Source of the DNA: JAKATY01 sp038876335
Lineage (GTDB): Archaea > Micrarchaeota > Micrarchaeia > Micrarchaeales > Micrarchaeaceae
NCBI GenBank assembly: GCA_038876335.1
Contig: JAVYYS010000005.1
Coordinates: 1 to 21,426, forward strand
Reading direction: 5' to 3'
Length of the DNA stretch: 21,426 nucleotides
Shown here: piece after piece, positions 1 through 7,306 of the stretch
Position numbering within the stretch: position 1 is the stretch's first letter
Layout: every line of letters starts with the position of its first letter
Translations under genes and position numbers: made by a program
Notes under the pieces: model-generated
What the model was told of the DNA's origin: nothing
The model's input: only the letters and a program-made list of their open reading frames with translations
The model's database searches: none

Positions 1-642
1 GTATTGCAGCGCTTCGCTTACATTTGCGACTTGGACCAAAGGCAGGCCAAATTCATCTTGAACTAGCGCATAAAGCATCTCTTCGCTGCTGCTCTTCTGG
101 GTGGCGGGGACGAGTATGAACTTCATGCCTCCAGCTTTCGCCGCACTTGCCTTGTCGTAAACCCCTCCTATCAAGCCTATGCTGCCGTTGCTGCTTATCG
201 TGCCTGTCATAGTAAAGTCGTTAGGCAGGTGCCTGCCCGTAAGCGCCGATATTGCAAGCACAGTCATTACGCCTCCCGCGCTAGGGCCTGAGACGTTGAC
301 GCTGTTGCTGTTTAGTATTGTGTAGTTGAAGCTGTAGTTGTAAAAGTCAAGACCAAGGTATTCAGCAGCGTATTTCGCTGCGGTAATTGCGGAATCGACC
401 GTTGACGCGCCGACCTCTTCGGGTCCGCTTACGTTAACAGTGCCGTTGCCCCTATATACAGAAAGGTGGATTAGCGTAAGCACTCCAGTATTGTTGCTTG
501 TTATTACAGCAGGCGCGTGCATCTGCGCGCTGCCCACCAATGTCTGGGCGTACGAAAGCGGAGATGCCATCAGCGCCATCGCGATTATAAATGTAAACGC
601 AGCAACTCCAAAAATCCCTGCTTTGTAATACGAAGTTTTCAT
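1..642 (-). CDS. Secreted Lon-like (S16 family) serine protease, 3' end outside window
   Basis: The minus strand is open from an ATG at 642 to the window edge (214 codons, no stop), so the C-terminus is missing. Residues 1-32 look like a signal peptide or membrane anchor: MKTSYYK, a hydrophobic stretch, then an Ala-Gln boundary. From about residue 112 the S16 fold is clear. The catalytic serine is Ser121 in SGPSAGG, and SALTGR and MTGTIS follow as in Lon. The general-base lysine is Lys164 in GGVYDKASAAKAGG. There is no AAA+ ATPase domain in the visible 214 residues, unlike LonA or LonB, so this is a stand-alone protease domain, probably outside the membrane. Several N-x-S/T sequons sit between residues 51 and 117. 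The family is confident. The substrate is unknown. Confidence 0.85.
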   Translation of the reverse strand, partial: MKTSYYKAGIFGVAAFTFIIAMALMASPLSYAQTLVGSAQMHAPAVITSNNTGVLTLIHLSVYRGNGTVNVSGPEEVGASTVDSAITAAKYAAEYLGLDFYNYSFNYTILNSNSVNVSGPSAGGVMTVLAISALTGRHLPNDFTMTGTISSNGSIGLIGGVYDKASAAKAGGMKFILVPATQKSSSEEMLYALVQDEFGLPLVQVANVSEALQY

Positions 643-667
643 CGAATCAGCCTGAAGAAACGCTAAA

Positions 668-691
668 AATGCAATATCTAATGCAATATCT
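668..691. repeat. 12-bp perfect tandem duplication in the S16 protease leader
   Basis: AATGCAATATCT occurs twice back to back (668-679 and 680-691), between the protease start codon and its probable box A. It may be replication slippage or a duplicated operator. No function can be assigned. Confidence 0.8.
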
Positions 692-710
692 ATCTTGGTA
701 TAACTTGAAA

Positions 711-721
711 AGTTTATAAGG
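711..721 (-). promoter_or_regulatory. Possible box A for the S16 protease gene
   Basis: On the minus strand CCTTATAAACT resembles an archaeal box A. It would place the transcript start near 690 and leave a leader of about 45 bases containing the 12-bp duplication. That is longer than the other leaders in this window, so the assignment is tentative. Confidence 0.35.
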
Positions 722-748
722 CTTCTTATATCTCCAGTTTATTCTGCT

Positions 749-776
749 CAAAATCTGCGGATCAAAATTTGCGGAT
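749..776. repeat. 14-bp imperfect tandem duplication
   Basis: CAAAATCTGCGGAT (749-762) is followed immediately by CAAAATTTGCGGAT (763-776), with one mismatch. It lies just downstream of the stop codon of the presenilin-like gene and is the second short tandem duplication within 110 bases. Confidence 0.8.
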
Positions 777-1763
777 TCAGTAAATCAGCATGTACAATCC
801 TACGAATACCAGTACTCCTAAGAGCAGGGGCGGTATCGCGGGCAGCGCGCGGTTGAGCCTCTGCAGCATGAACATCGTGAGTATTAGCCCGAACACCGCG
901 CCTATTGCGACGAAGAAGCTCAGCGTGAAGCTGAGCGTTGCCGAATACGCAGAGATGCTTACCATGAGCGGCACGGCAAGGTCACCTGTTCCAAGCATGG
1001 CCGGCACTTCTACAGGCACAAGCCCCTTCCCCTTAAGCGCGCTTATTATGGGGGGCTTTCTCTTAGCCCTCTTCCTCATCTCCTCAAATCTCATTACCTC
1101 TGCCTTAGTGAAATCAGACTTGGGCAGCGCCTCGATCTCGCTCGCGCCTATGAAGAGCGCTAGGTTTCTGTTTACTGCAGCATTGGCTATTGTTATCATG
1201 TGCTTCGTTATGAACACAGCGATGAAATCATAGATTGCTAGCAGCCCCATAAAAAGTAGCGCCAAGGCAAAGCTAAAGCTTATTCCGAGCACTACGCCAA
1301 CACCTATGCTCGCTATGATTGCAGCAGTGTTCCTGAGCCTCTGCCACTTGTTCTTGGCAATTACGAGGAGCAGGGCCAGTATCGCCGCGGCGATGAACTG
1401 CGCGCTGATGCTGCTGCTAAACAGGGAGCTCTGCACGCTGTGCGTAAGCTCCCCAATAGCTATGAGGAAGATGAAGAACGAAGCTATGAATATGACAACT
1501 CCCTCGAAGGCGATGAAAAGCTTGTCCCCCTTGTATATCTTCATTATGAATACGAGTATCAGAGCAAGCACGGCTATGTAGAAGATGTAGAATATGACTT
1601 TGTTCAGCGAAGAGAGCACATGCACCGAGCTGACCTGCGAGTAGCTCGAACCGCTGAACACAAAACTCGCAAACAGTATGCCAGAAAACTGGACGATCAT
1701 GAACATTGCTATTATGCTGAGCATCTGCCTGCTCCTGCTTACCCCTGCCATCCCTCGCGCCAT
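777..1763 (-). CDS. Presenilin / signal peptide peptidase-like intramembrane aspartyl protease
   Basis: This 328-residue polytopic membrane protein carries the two catalytic signatures of the GxGD aspartyl proteases. Tyr178-Asp179 lies in a membrane helix (AIYDFIAVF) and GTGD is at 258-261, with Asp261 as second catalytic residue. A PAL-like motif, LPAIPPLLLG, lies near residues 308-317, with Ile where PAL has Leu. About nine hydrophobic segments are visible, and a charged loop (about 205-250) separates the two catalytic helices as in archaeal presenilin homologues. It would cleave transmembrane segments within the bilayer. Its start is four bases after the mcm stop, so the two are probably co-transcribed and translationally coupled. 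Met1 (1763) or Met5 (1751) could be the start. The family call is strong. The substrate is unknown. Confidence 0.87.
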   Translation of the reverse strand: MARGMAGVSRSRQMLSIIAMFMIVQFSGILFASFVFSGSSYSQVSSVHVLSSLNKVIFYIFYIAVLALILVFIMKIYKGDKLFIAFEGVVIFIASFFIFLIAIGELTHSVQSSLFSSSISAQFIAAAILALLLVIAKNKWQRLRNTAAIIASIGVGVVLGISFSFALALLFMGLLAIYDFIAVFITKHMITIANAAVNRNLALFIGASEIEALPKSDFTKAEVMRFEEMRKRAKRKPPIISALKGKGLVPVEVPAMLGTGDLAVPLMVSISAYSATLSFTLSFFVAIGAVFGLILTMFMLQRLNRALPAIPPLLLGVLVFVGLYMLIY

Positions 1764-1767
1764 CGCC

Positions 1768-3831
1768 TCACTCGCTCTCTCTCTTTACTATTTTTATTAT
1801 CCCTGGCCTTGGAGAGAATACATCCCCGCTCTTTTCCAGTTCGTTTATGTACTTCGTAGTAGTGCCTGCATCGATGCCCGCCTTCTCAGCCTCTTCTATT
1901 ATCCTCTGCATCTTCGCACTGGCCTCCTTTTCCTCAAGGTTCTTTATTATGTTGAGCACGCTGTTTATCTTATCAACTTTCTCCCTTGGCATCCCCGTTA
2001 GCAACGTATCTATATCCCTCCTGCCTCCCCTGTCTACTGCAAGCGTCTTGAGCATGAATTCAGAGAGTGCGATCGCCCTTTCGGCATCCTTCTCCGTAAC
2101 AACGTTGTCCAACCTGGTCTTTGCGCTCGCTTCGGCAAGCCTCACTAGGCCTTCTATCTGCCTTGGGGTTATAGGCACTGCGCCCTGCCTTGCCCCAGCC
2201 TTTCTGAGCTCTACATAATAATCCTGTATCATCTTAGACGCCTCTTCGCTTAGTCTCGGGATCACATTCTTCTTTGAGTAGGCTATATATTTTCTAAGCA
2301 TCTCTCCATCTATCGGCGGCGCTTCGACTTGCTTGTATCCTTTTATGTCTGCCAGCGCCGCCCCCGCGGCCGCATGCTGCACCAGTATATAGTCTGCTAT
2401 CCTCTTGTCTAGCTCCTCATCCATTATATCCTTGATAGGAAATATGAGGTCGAACCTCGAAAGGAGCGTTGGTGGGATGTCAAACTGCTCGCTGGGATAG
2501 ATATTGGGGTCAAATCTTCCATACTTCGGATTTGCAGCAGCAAGCACTGCGGCCTTTGCGTTGAACGTTGCGATTATTCCTGCTTTGGCTACACTTATCG
2601 TTTGTGATTCCAGTGCCTCGTGCAGCGCTGCCCTATCTATCTCCTCTATCTTATCAAATTCATCGATGCACACTACTCCCCCGCTTCCAAGAACCAGCGC
2701 TCCCGCCCGCAGAGTCCACCCTCCTTCGGCAAACTCATCCCTTTCAGCGACAGCGGTCATTCCGCCTCCAGTTACAGATTTTCCGCTTACATATATCCCC
2801 TTTGGCACGAGTTTTGTAACAGTCTGCAGTATCCTGGTCTTTGCGCTTCCCGGATCACCTATGAGCAGTATGTGTATGTCGCTCCTTATCACTCCACCAT
2901 CTACAAGCGTCTTGTTAGGCGTGCCTCCAAACAGCTGCAGTACTATCGATTGCTTGACCTCCTCATGGCCGTATACCGAAGGCACTACAGATTTCCATAT
3001 CTTCTCGAATATCTGTGGGTCCTTTGAAAGCTCTATGATGCTCCTCTCCTCCTCCTCGCTTATCGCTATTTCAGCGAACTCCTTCTGTTTTGGGCTCAGA
3101 GAAAGGGCATCAAGATACATCGTATAAAGGTCCTTTTCTATTTTTCCCCTTATGCTTCTCCTCTTCCTTATCCTCAGCACCCCTGTTATGTCTATCCTAT
3201 CTCCTGGTATTACCTTGTTTACAAGATCATCGATCAACCAAACCTCGAGCTGCCAAGTTGGTGTGTTGCCTCTAAGCTTCTCTAGCGGGTCCTGCACTGC
3301 AATCTTCTGCAGATCTACAAATTTTGATTCTTCCTCCACTGCCTTTAGGGACTTCCTCTTGCATTCTGGGCAGACTTCCGGCACTTCGTCCTTGCCGCTT
3401 CTTATCTTATATACAGAGCCGCAGTAGCTGCACCTATATACCCCTATCTTCACCCTCGGTATAATCTCAGACCTTTTAACCACAAGCGCATCTACATCTA
3501 TAATCTTATTTATGTACGCGGAGCCTACATCCATCACAAGCGGCGTATTTACGTTTTGCCCGAAAAACCTTACATATACGTCGTTCTCCTCTGTTATCAC
3601 ATCTCCCAGCATCCCGGCCAGCGCCTCCCGCGCGCTCTCAATTATTGTATCAGGCCTCTCAATCAGTTCCTCCGCTATCTCTGTGTCGAACTTAGCAAGC
3701 TCCTTTATATCTACTCTCAAGCTTTTCTGATTCGGATACAAAACCTTTAGCTCATTTACTTCATCCCTGTAGTACTTTTGAAAGAAGTCCTCGAACCTTG
3801 ATTTTATACCCTCTATTACAGCATCTGGCAT
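1768..3831 (-). CDS. mcm: MCM replicative DNA helicase
   Basis: This is the 687-residue archaeal replicative helicase, which forms a ring and unwinds DNA at the fork. The N-terminal DNA-binding part has a zinc site with C134/C137 and C154/C157. The AAA+ core shows Walker A GDPGSAKT (325-332), Walker B CIDEFD (388-393), the sensor 1 region AAANPKYGR (about 431-439) and the arginine-finger SRFD motif (458-461). A winged-helix tail ends the protein. I place the start at the ATG at 3831 because GGAGGTG lies three bases before it and box A lies 40-50 bases upstream. An in-frame TTG at 3855 would add eight residues but falls at the predicted transcript start. The presenilin-like gene follows four bases downstream. 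Confidence 0.95.
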   Translation of the reverse strand: MPDAVIEGIKSRFEDFFQKYYRDEVNELKVLYPNQKSLRVDIKELAKFDTEIAEELIERPDTIIESAREALAGMLGDVITEENDVYVRFFGQNVNTPLVMDVGSAYINKIIDVDALVVKRSEIIPRVKIGVYRCSYCGSVYKIRSGKDEVPEVCPECKRKSLKAVEEESKFVDLQKIAVQDPLEKLRGNTPTWQLEVWLIDDLVNKVIPGDRIDITGVLRIRKRRSIRGKIEKDLYTMYLDALSLSPKQKEFAEIAISEEEERSIIELSKDPQIFEKIWKSVVPSVYGHEEVKQSIVLQLFGGTPNKTLVDGGVIRSDIHILLIGDPGSAKTRILQTVTKLVPKGIYVSGKSVTGGGMTAVAERDEFAEGGWTLRAGALVLGSGGVVCIDEFDKIEEIDRAALHEALESQTISVAKAGIIATFNAKAAVLAAANPKYGRFDPNIYPSEQFDIPPTLLSRFDLIFPIKDIMDEELDKRIADYILVQHAAAGAALADIKGYKQVEAPPIDGEMLRKYIAYSKKNVIPRLSEEASKMIQDYYVELRKAGARQGAVPITPRQIEGLVRLAEASAKTRLDNVVTEKDAERAIALSEFMLKTLAVDRGGRRDIDTLLTGMPREKVDKINSVLNIIKNLEEKEASAKMQRIIEEAEKAGIDAGTTTKYINELEKSGDVFSPRPGIIKIVKRESE

Positions 3832-3834
3832 CTG

Positions 3835-3841
3835 CACCTCC
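3835..3841 (-). promoter_or_regulatory. Strong Shine-Dalgarno deciding the mcm start
   Basis: GGAGGTG on the minus strand lies three bases before the ATG at 3831. It matches the archaeal 16S 3' end very well and favours this start over the TTG at 3855. Confidence 0.8.
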
Positions 3842-3871
3842 CCATTATACTTCAAAGTCGAAGTCCAAGAA

Positions 3872-3882
3872 ACTTATATAGC
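3872..3882 (-). promoter_or_regulatory. Box A promoter for the mcm-presenilin unit
   Basis: CTATATAAGTT on the minus strand is a good box A. It predicts a transcript start near 3853, a leader of about 20 bases, and the GGAGGTG site inside that leader. A second TATATAAAT-type element lies at 3892-3902. Confidence 0.6.
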
Positions 3883-3982
3883 TCTCACAGCATTTATATA
3901 TGCCTTTGCGAGTTTTGCAATTACCGGCATTGCAGTGGCGTGTTATAAAATATAAGCTGCAGCATGTTGTATTTTGGACTCA

Positions 3983-3995
3983 AAATCTATAAAAG
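3983..3995 (+). promoter_or_regulatory. Box A promoter for metG
   Basis: AAATCTATAAAAG is centred about 35 bases before the ATG at 4024. It predicts a transcript start near 4015 and a leader of about 10 bases with GGTG. This makes the upstream in-frame start at 3964 untenable, since the promoter would lie inside the coding region. Confidence 0.6.
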
Positions 3996-4023
3996 TATTC
4001 ATGAAAATTATATTGGTGCAAAA

Positions 4024-5670
4024 ATGTCAAGCGAAGGAAAAATAATTGTGACTTCAGCGCTGCCTTATGCGGAGGCGCTGCCACACCTTGGCAATCTCGT
4101 AGGCTCTATACTTCCAGCCGACATCTACTATAAGCATTTGCTCATGCAGGAAAAAGACGCTATATACATATGTGGATCTGACCAGCACGGCACCCCTATA
4201 GAGTTGCAGGCATTTAAGAGGAAAGAGAGCCCCGAAGAGCTTTCCGTCAAAACACACCTGCAGATAAAGCATTATCTTGAAAAGTTTGAGTGCACTTTCA
4301 CCTATTATGGTAGGACGCACAGTGAAGCCAACAGAAGCGTTGTGTATGATATCTTCAACGGATTAAAGTCAAACGGCTACATTTTTAAAATAGAAAGCGA
4401 ACAGGCATATTGCAACGTGGATCAGCGGTTCCTCACCGATAGGTTTATTGAAGGTAAATGCCCCTACTGCGGCGCCGAGGGTGCAAGGGGGGATCAATGC
4501 GAATCATGCGGTCGGCTCTTAAACCCAAAAGACCTCCTAGAGCCACACTGCGTCATTTGTGGCAGCGGAGATATCTCATTCATGAAGACCGAGGACCTCG
4601 CCCTTGACCTTAAAAAGCTCTCTCCCAAAATCAAGGACTTTATAGAGCGAAACAAGATAAACGCATGGAGCAAAAATGCAGTGAACAAGTCGCTCAGTTA
4701 CATTGAACAGGGGCTTGAGCCAAGAGCGATAACAAGAAGCATGAAATGGGGGTTCGAGGTTCCTGGAATGAAGGACAAGGTTTTCTACGTCTGGTTCGAC
4801 GCCCCTATCGGCTACATAGGGATAACAAAGGAGTGGAGCGAAGAGAAGTGGCTGGATTACTGGAAGGGCAAAGGCACGAAGCTTGTGCAGTTCATGGGCA
4901 AGGACAACATAGAGTTTCATACGCTGATGTGGCCCGGTATGCTTATCGGCTCTGGGCTTGGATTCATCCTACCTACAACTATCTTCGCATATGAGTTCCT
5001 CGTGAGCAAGAGCGTCAAATTCTCCAAGAGCAAAGGGGTAGGCCTTAATATAGAGAGCGCGCTCGAAGTTTTGAATGCAGATTACTGGAGGTTTGCGCTT
5101 GCATACATGCTGCCTGAAACTGCGGACATGGAGTTCTCAATCGCAGCGCTAATTGAAATAATAAACAAGACCATGAATGACAATATAGGCAATTTCATAC
5201 ATAGGGTTTTGTCAATTGCGAAGCAGAACAGTGTTGCATCTGTAGTTCCATTAAGCCCTTCATTTGACAAAATTCTGCGAGACGCAATTGAGAGTTACAA
5301 TAATAATTTCTCCAAGGTGCGCATTCGCGAAGCGTTGCGCGATGTGGTAGCTCTCGCGTCAAAAGGCAATGAGGCAATGAGCGCGGAAGAGCCATGGAAG
5401 CTTGCAAAAAGCGGAATAGCAAGTGACAGAGAGAAATTCCTCCAGCTTATCTCCGACCTCCTATATACTGCGAGAGCGGTTTCTCTTATGTTGTGGCCCT
5501 TTTCCCCTTCTGCTGGAGAGAAGGCGCTGCGCTATTTTAGAATAAAGAAACCACTTTTCTCCGAGCTTGACAAAGATCTTAAGCTTGACACAGGAATTGA
5601 GATAAAATCAATTTTCAGCAAAGTTACTGAAGTCGAAAAGGCGAAGCTGGAGAAGTTCTCCACAGCGTAG
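4024..5670 (+). CDS. metG: Methionyl-tRNA synthetase, catalytic and anticodon-binding part
   Basis: This class I synthetase charges tRNA(Met). The 548-residue protein has the HIGH-type motif PHLGN (20-24) and the KMSKS-type motif KFSKSKG (332-338). The connective peptide has zinc-knuckle cysteines C146/C149, C159/C162 and C176/C179. An alpha-helical anticodon-binding domain follows to the end. The usual C-terminal EMAP/Trbp111-like tRNA-binding domain is absent and is encoded separately at 6340-6669 on the other strand. The start at 4024 is chosen from GGTG seven bases upstream and the box A at 3983-3995. The TAG stop is followed in the same frame by 15-base repeats (see findings). Confidence 0.95.
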   Translation: MSSEGKIIVTSALPYAEALPHLGNLVGSILPADIYYKHLLMQEKDAIYICGSDQHGTPIELQAFKRKESPEELSVKTHLQIKHYLEKFECTFTYYGRTHSEANRSVVYDIFNGLKSNGYIFKIESEQAYCNVDQRFLTDRFIEGKCPYCGAEGARGDQCESCGRLLNPKDLLEPHCVICGSGDISFMKTEDLALDLKKLSPKIKDFIERNKINAWSKNAVNKSLSYIEQGLEPRAITRSMKWGFEVPGMKDKVFYVWFDAPIGYIGITKEWSEEKWLDYWKGKGTKLVQFMGKDNIEFHTLMWPGMLIGSGLGFILPTTIFAYEFLVSKSVKFSKSKGVGLNIESALEVLNADYWRFALAYMLPETADMEFSIAALIEIINKTMNDNIGNFIHRVLSIAKQNSVASVVPLSPSFDKILRDAIESYNNNFSKVRIREALRDVVALASKGNEAMSAEEPWKLAKSGIASDREKFLQLISDLLYTARAVSLMLWPFSPSAGEKALRYFRIKKPLFSELDKDLKLDTGIEIKSIFSKVTEVEKAKLEKFSTA

Positions 5671-5679
5671 TGCAATTAT

Positions 5680-5739
5680 CCCTATAGCAAAGATCCCTAT
5701 AGAAAAGATCCCTATAGAAAAGATCTCTATAGCAAAGAT
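5680..5739. repeat. Four 15-bp tandem repeats between convergent metG and carbonic anhydrase genes
   Basis: The units are CCCTATAGCAAAGAT, then CCCTATAGAAAAGAT twice, then CTCTATAGCAAAGAT, each with the palindrome CTATAG. The period is exactly five codons. The plus-strand reading continues in frame from the metG TAG as Pro/Leu-Tyr-Ser/Arg-Lys-Asp units. The minus strand is also open beyond the carbonic anhydrase TAG. A 3'-end processing or termination region, a slippage microsatellite, or a degenerate coding tail are all possible. Confidence 0.9.
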
Positions 5740-5746
5740 TCCCTCT

Positions 5747-6340
5747 CTAGATTTTTTTCAGCCTGCCCGTTTCTATTTCATAGATCAGCGGTGAAATTTT
5801 AAGCCCTCTATCTAAGTATTTTTTGATAATTCTGCTGCCCCTCAACTTTTTTACCTGTGCCTTCATATTGTATATGATTGCGGAATCTAAGTCTACAGTA
5901 TTTCTGTTTTTTTCCGATATTTTGGCCGATATGTTTGTATAGATATCTTCGATTAAGTTGTCAAGGCTGCTCCTCATTTCATTTTTGCGCACATTTTTTG
6001 AATCTATTTTCTTTTCCAAAGACTGCATCGCGGCGGTTACCGCTCCGCATTTCGTGTGTGCAACTATTGCGATGTGCTTCGTGCCAAGGTGCTCTACCGC
6101 GTATTCTACTGAAGCGAGCGCAGCACTATCTACCACTCCCCCCGCTGTTCTTACAACGAAAAGTTCCCCAAGCTTTGCATCGAATATGATTTCAGGGGCA
6201 ACTCTTGAATCTGAGCAGGCAATCACAACACTTTTTGGATGTTGCCCCTTAGAAAGCGCTTCAAAGTCCGTTCCCCCTTTTTCAATAAACCTTCTGTTTC
6301 CTGCTATAAGTTCAGCCTCTGCTTTCATGCCAGCGCCCAT
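5747..6340 (-). CDS. Beta-class carbonic anhydrase
   Basis: This 197-residue protein is a zinc enzyme that interconverts CO2 and bicarbonate. The beta-class signature is complete: CSDSR with Cys42, Asp44 and Arg46, then HTKCG with His95 and Cys98. Cys42, His95 and Cys98 are the zinc ligands and Asp44-Arg46 the catalytic dyad. RTAGG and the SVEYAVEHLG helix also match the family. There is no signal peptide, so it should be cytoplasmic. The start codon overlaps the stop of the upstream tRNA-binding-domain gene by one base (TAATG), which implies translational coupling. Met5 is a possible alternative start. The bicarbonate could feed carbamoyl phosphate synthesis or carboxylations, but no such gene is in this window. 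Confidence 0.92.
   Translation of the reverse strand: MGAGMKAEAELIAGNRRFIEKGGTDFEALSKGQHPKSVVIACSDSRVAPEIIFDAKLGELFVVRTAGGVVDSAALASVEYAVEHLGTKHIAIVAHTKCGAVTAAMQSLEKKIDSKNVRKNEMRSSLDNLIEDIYTNISAKISEKNRNTVDLDSAIIYNMKAQVKKLRGSRIIKKYLDRGLKISPLIYEIETGRLKKI
5752..5758 (+). terminator. T-run after metG
   Basis: Seven consecutive T follow the repeat block and overlap the last codons of the convergent carbonic anhydrase gene. Archaeal transcription commonly ends in such runs, so this probably terminates metG transcription. Confidence 0.4.
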
Positions 6341-6669
6341 TACCTAATTTTGCTACCAGGTTTGAGATTTTTGTCGGGTTGCAGAAGCGATATCGTGCCA
6401 GTGCCATCTTCCGCTGCAAGCAGCATGCCCTCAGAAATAAAATTAGCTATTTTCTTAGGTTCAAGGTTTGCAACTACAATGACGAGCCTATTGAGCAGCT
6501 CCTCCTTGCTGTAGACATCTTTCAGGCCCATTGCGATATTCCTGATCCCAAGCTCTCCTAAATCTACCTTAGCCCTGTATATCGGACCCCTTGCACCTTC
6601 AAGATCATCAATCTCTACGATCTTTCCAACTCTGAGGTCTATGTTTGCGAATTCATTTATTGTTACCAC
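6340..6669 (-). CDS. Stand-alone tRNA-binding domain, MetRS beta subunit / Trbp111 type
   Basis: This 109-residue OB-fold protein matches the C-terminal tRNA-binding domain of MetRS. It opens with FANIDLRVGKIVEIDDLEGA and contains IAMGLKDVYSKEEL, VVANLEPKKI and SEGMLLAAED, ending in a PGSKI-type tail. Such domains bind the outside of the tRNA elbow and can dimerise. Since metG in this window lacks the domain, this is probably its trans-acting partner (inference). Translation starts at GTG 6669, because an upstream ATG runs into a stop at once. Box A is at 6698-6708. The gene is coupled to carbonic anhydrase through a TAATG overlap. Confidence 0.88.
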   Translation of the reverse strand: MVTINEFANIDLRVGKIVEIDDLEGARGPIYRAKVDLGELGIRNIAMGLKDVYSKEELLNRLVIVVANLEPKKIANFISEGMLLAAEDGTGTISLLQPDKNLKPGSKIR

Positions 6670-6846
6670 ATAATCATTATTTTAAAATAGTTGAAAAGCT
6701 ATAAATCTTTCCGGCAAGGGCGCACAGGAAAATACACTGCAAACAATGGGCAAAGCCCGCTATGCCAGAATGCGCTTTGTAATTGTTATGCCATTGCTGA
6801 TATGTCGACAGCGTTTCAATTGTAAGCAACCGCCGTCTGGGTAGAG
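6670..6846. other. Intergenic region without a recognised gene
   Basis: Apart from the box A at 6698-6708, these 177 bases hold only a small GGGC-AAA-GCCC hairpin near 6748-6758. I see no tRNA, conserved peptide or repeat. It is the region downstream of the GNAT-like gene. Confidence 0.5.
6698..6708 (-). promoter_or_regulatory. Box A for the tRNA-binding domain / carbonic anhydrase pair
   Basis: GATTTATAGCT on the minus strand is centred about 34 bases before the GTG at 6669, predicting a short leader of about nine bases. Confidence 0.55.
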
Positions 6847-7122
6847 TCAAAGCGGTTCTTCATACTCTTTCAGCTCCGGGTGTTTGTAAAAGAAAAATTG
6901 CATGTAAGTGCATTCCGGCTTTACTTTTAGAGAATGCTCCTTAGCAAATTCAATTGCTGCAAACGCCAGCCTTTCAGCGATGCCTTTTCCCCTTTCCTCC
7001 TGTGGAGTAAAGGTGTGGAACGCCTCCATCACGTTTCCATCAATTCTGTAAAGAAGCTCAGCCTCTCCGTGCTCCGTGCTTATGAAAAATCTTCCATCAG
7101 TCATTTTAACTTCATTGTCCAT
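6847..7122 (-). CDS. Small GNAT-like acetyltransferase (YjdJ/GTLF3B type)
   Basis: This 91-residue protein matches the mini-GNAT family of roughly 90-100 residues. The acetyl-CoA-binding P-loop region is TPQEERGKGIAERL (about 39-52), followed by a helix of the AFAAIEFAKEHS type. A CTYMQFFFYKHPEL motif ends the domain, as in family members that end C-x-y-...-HPE. It is about half the length of an ordinary GNAT enzyme but normal for this subfamily. The substrate is unknown. It stands alone between two intergenic regions, and I see no convincing box A or Shine-Dalgarno. Confidence 0.8.
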   Translation of the reverse strand: MDNEVKMTDGRFFISTEHGEAELLYRIDGNVMEAFHTFTPQEERGKGIAERLAFAAIEFAKEHSLKVKPECTYMQFFFYKHPELKEYEEPL

Positions 7123-7279
7123 CTAACCATATTATCAAATCATTAGTATGCAATTCTCAACATAGCTCCTTGCTCTGCCATACGTTGAAGCGCAGCATGT
7201 AAAATTTTAAAGTAAAGTATTTTATTGCTTTTCTCGTAATCATATGTGACGGTGACGGTCGCGCAAATGTGTGGCGGCC

Positions 7280-7291
7280 GGTTTTTATTAA
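7280..7291 (+). promoter_or_regulatory. Box A for the rps8e-OTC unit
   Basis: GGTTTTTATTAA lies about 22 bases before the ATG at 7307. At that spacing the transcript would be leaderless or nearly so. No Shine-Dalgarno is visible before the ATG. Confidence 0.5.
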
Positions 7292-7306
7292 AGCGAAGTT
7301 GATGTT

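Noticed and set aside
440..628. Plus-strand open frame of 62 codons
   Set aside because: It is antisense to the secreted S16 protease, whose catalytic motifs are intact. No motif or Shine-Dalgarno supports the plus frame.
1440..3127. Several long plus-strand open frames opposite mcm and the presenilin-like gene
   Set aside because: They are shadows of real coding on the minus strand, with Ser/Leu/Pro-rich composition and no family motif.
3964..4023. Longer N-terminus for metG
   Set aside because: The extra 20 residues cover the probable box A and do not match MetRS. GGTG precedes the ATG at 4024.
6670..7306. tRNA or small RNA genes in the gaps around the GNAT-like gene
   Set aside because: No T-loop GGTTCRA sequence, cloverleaf arms or C/D-box pair could be found by eye on either strand.
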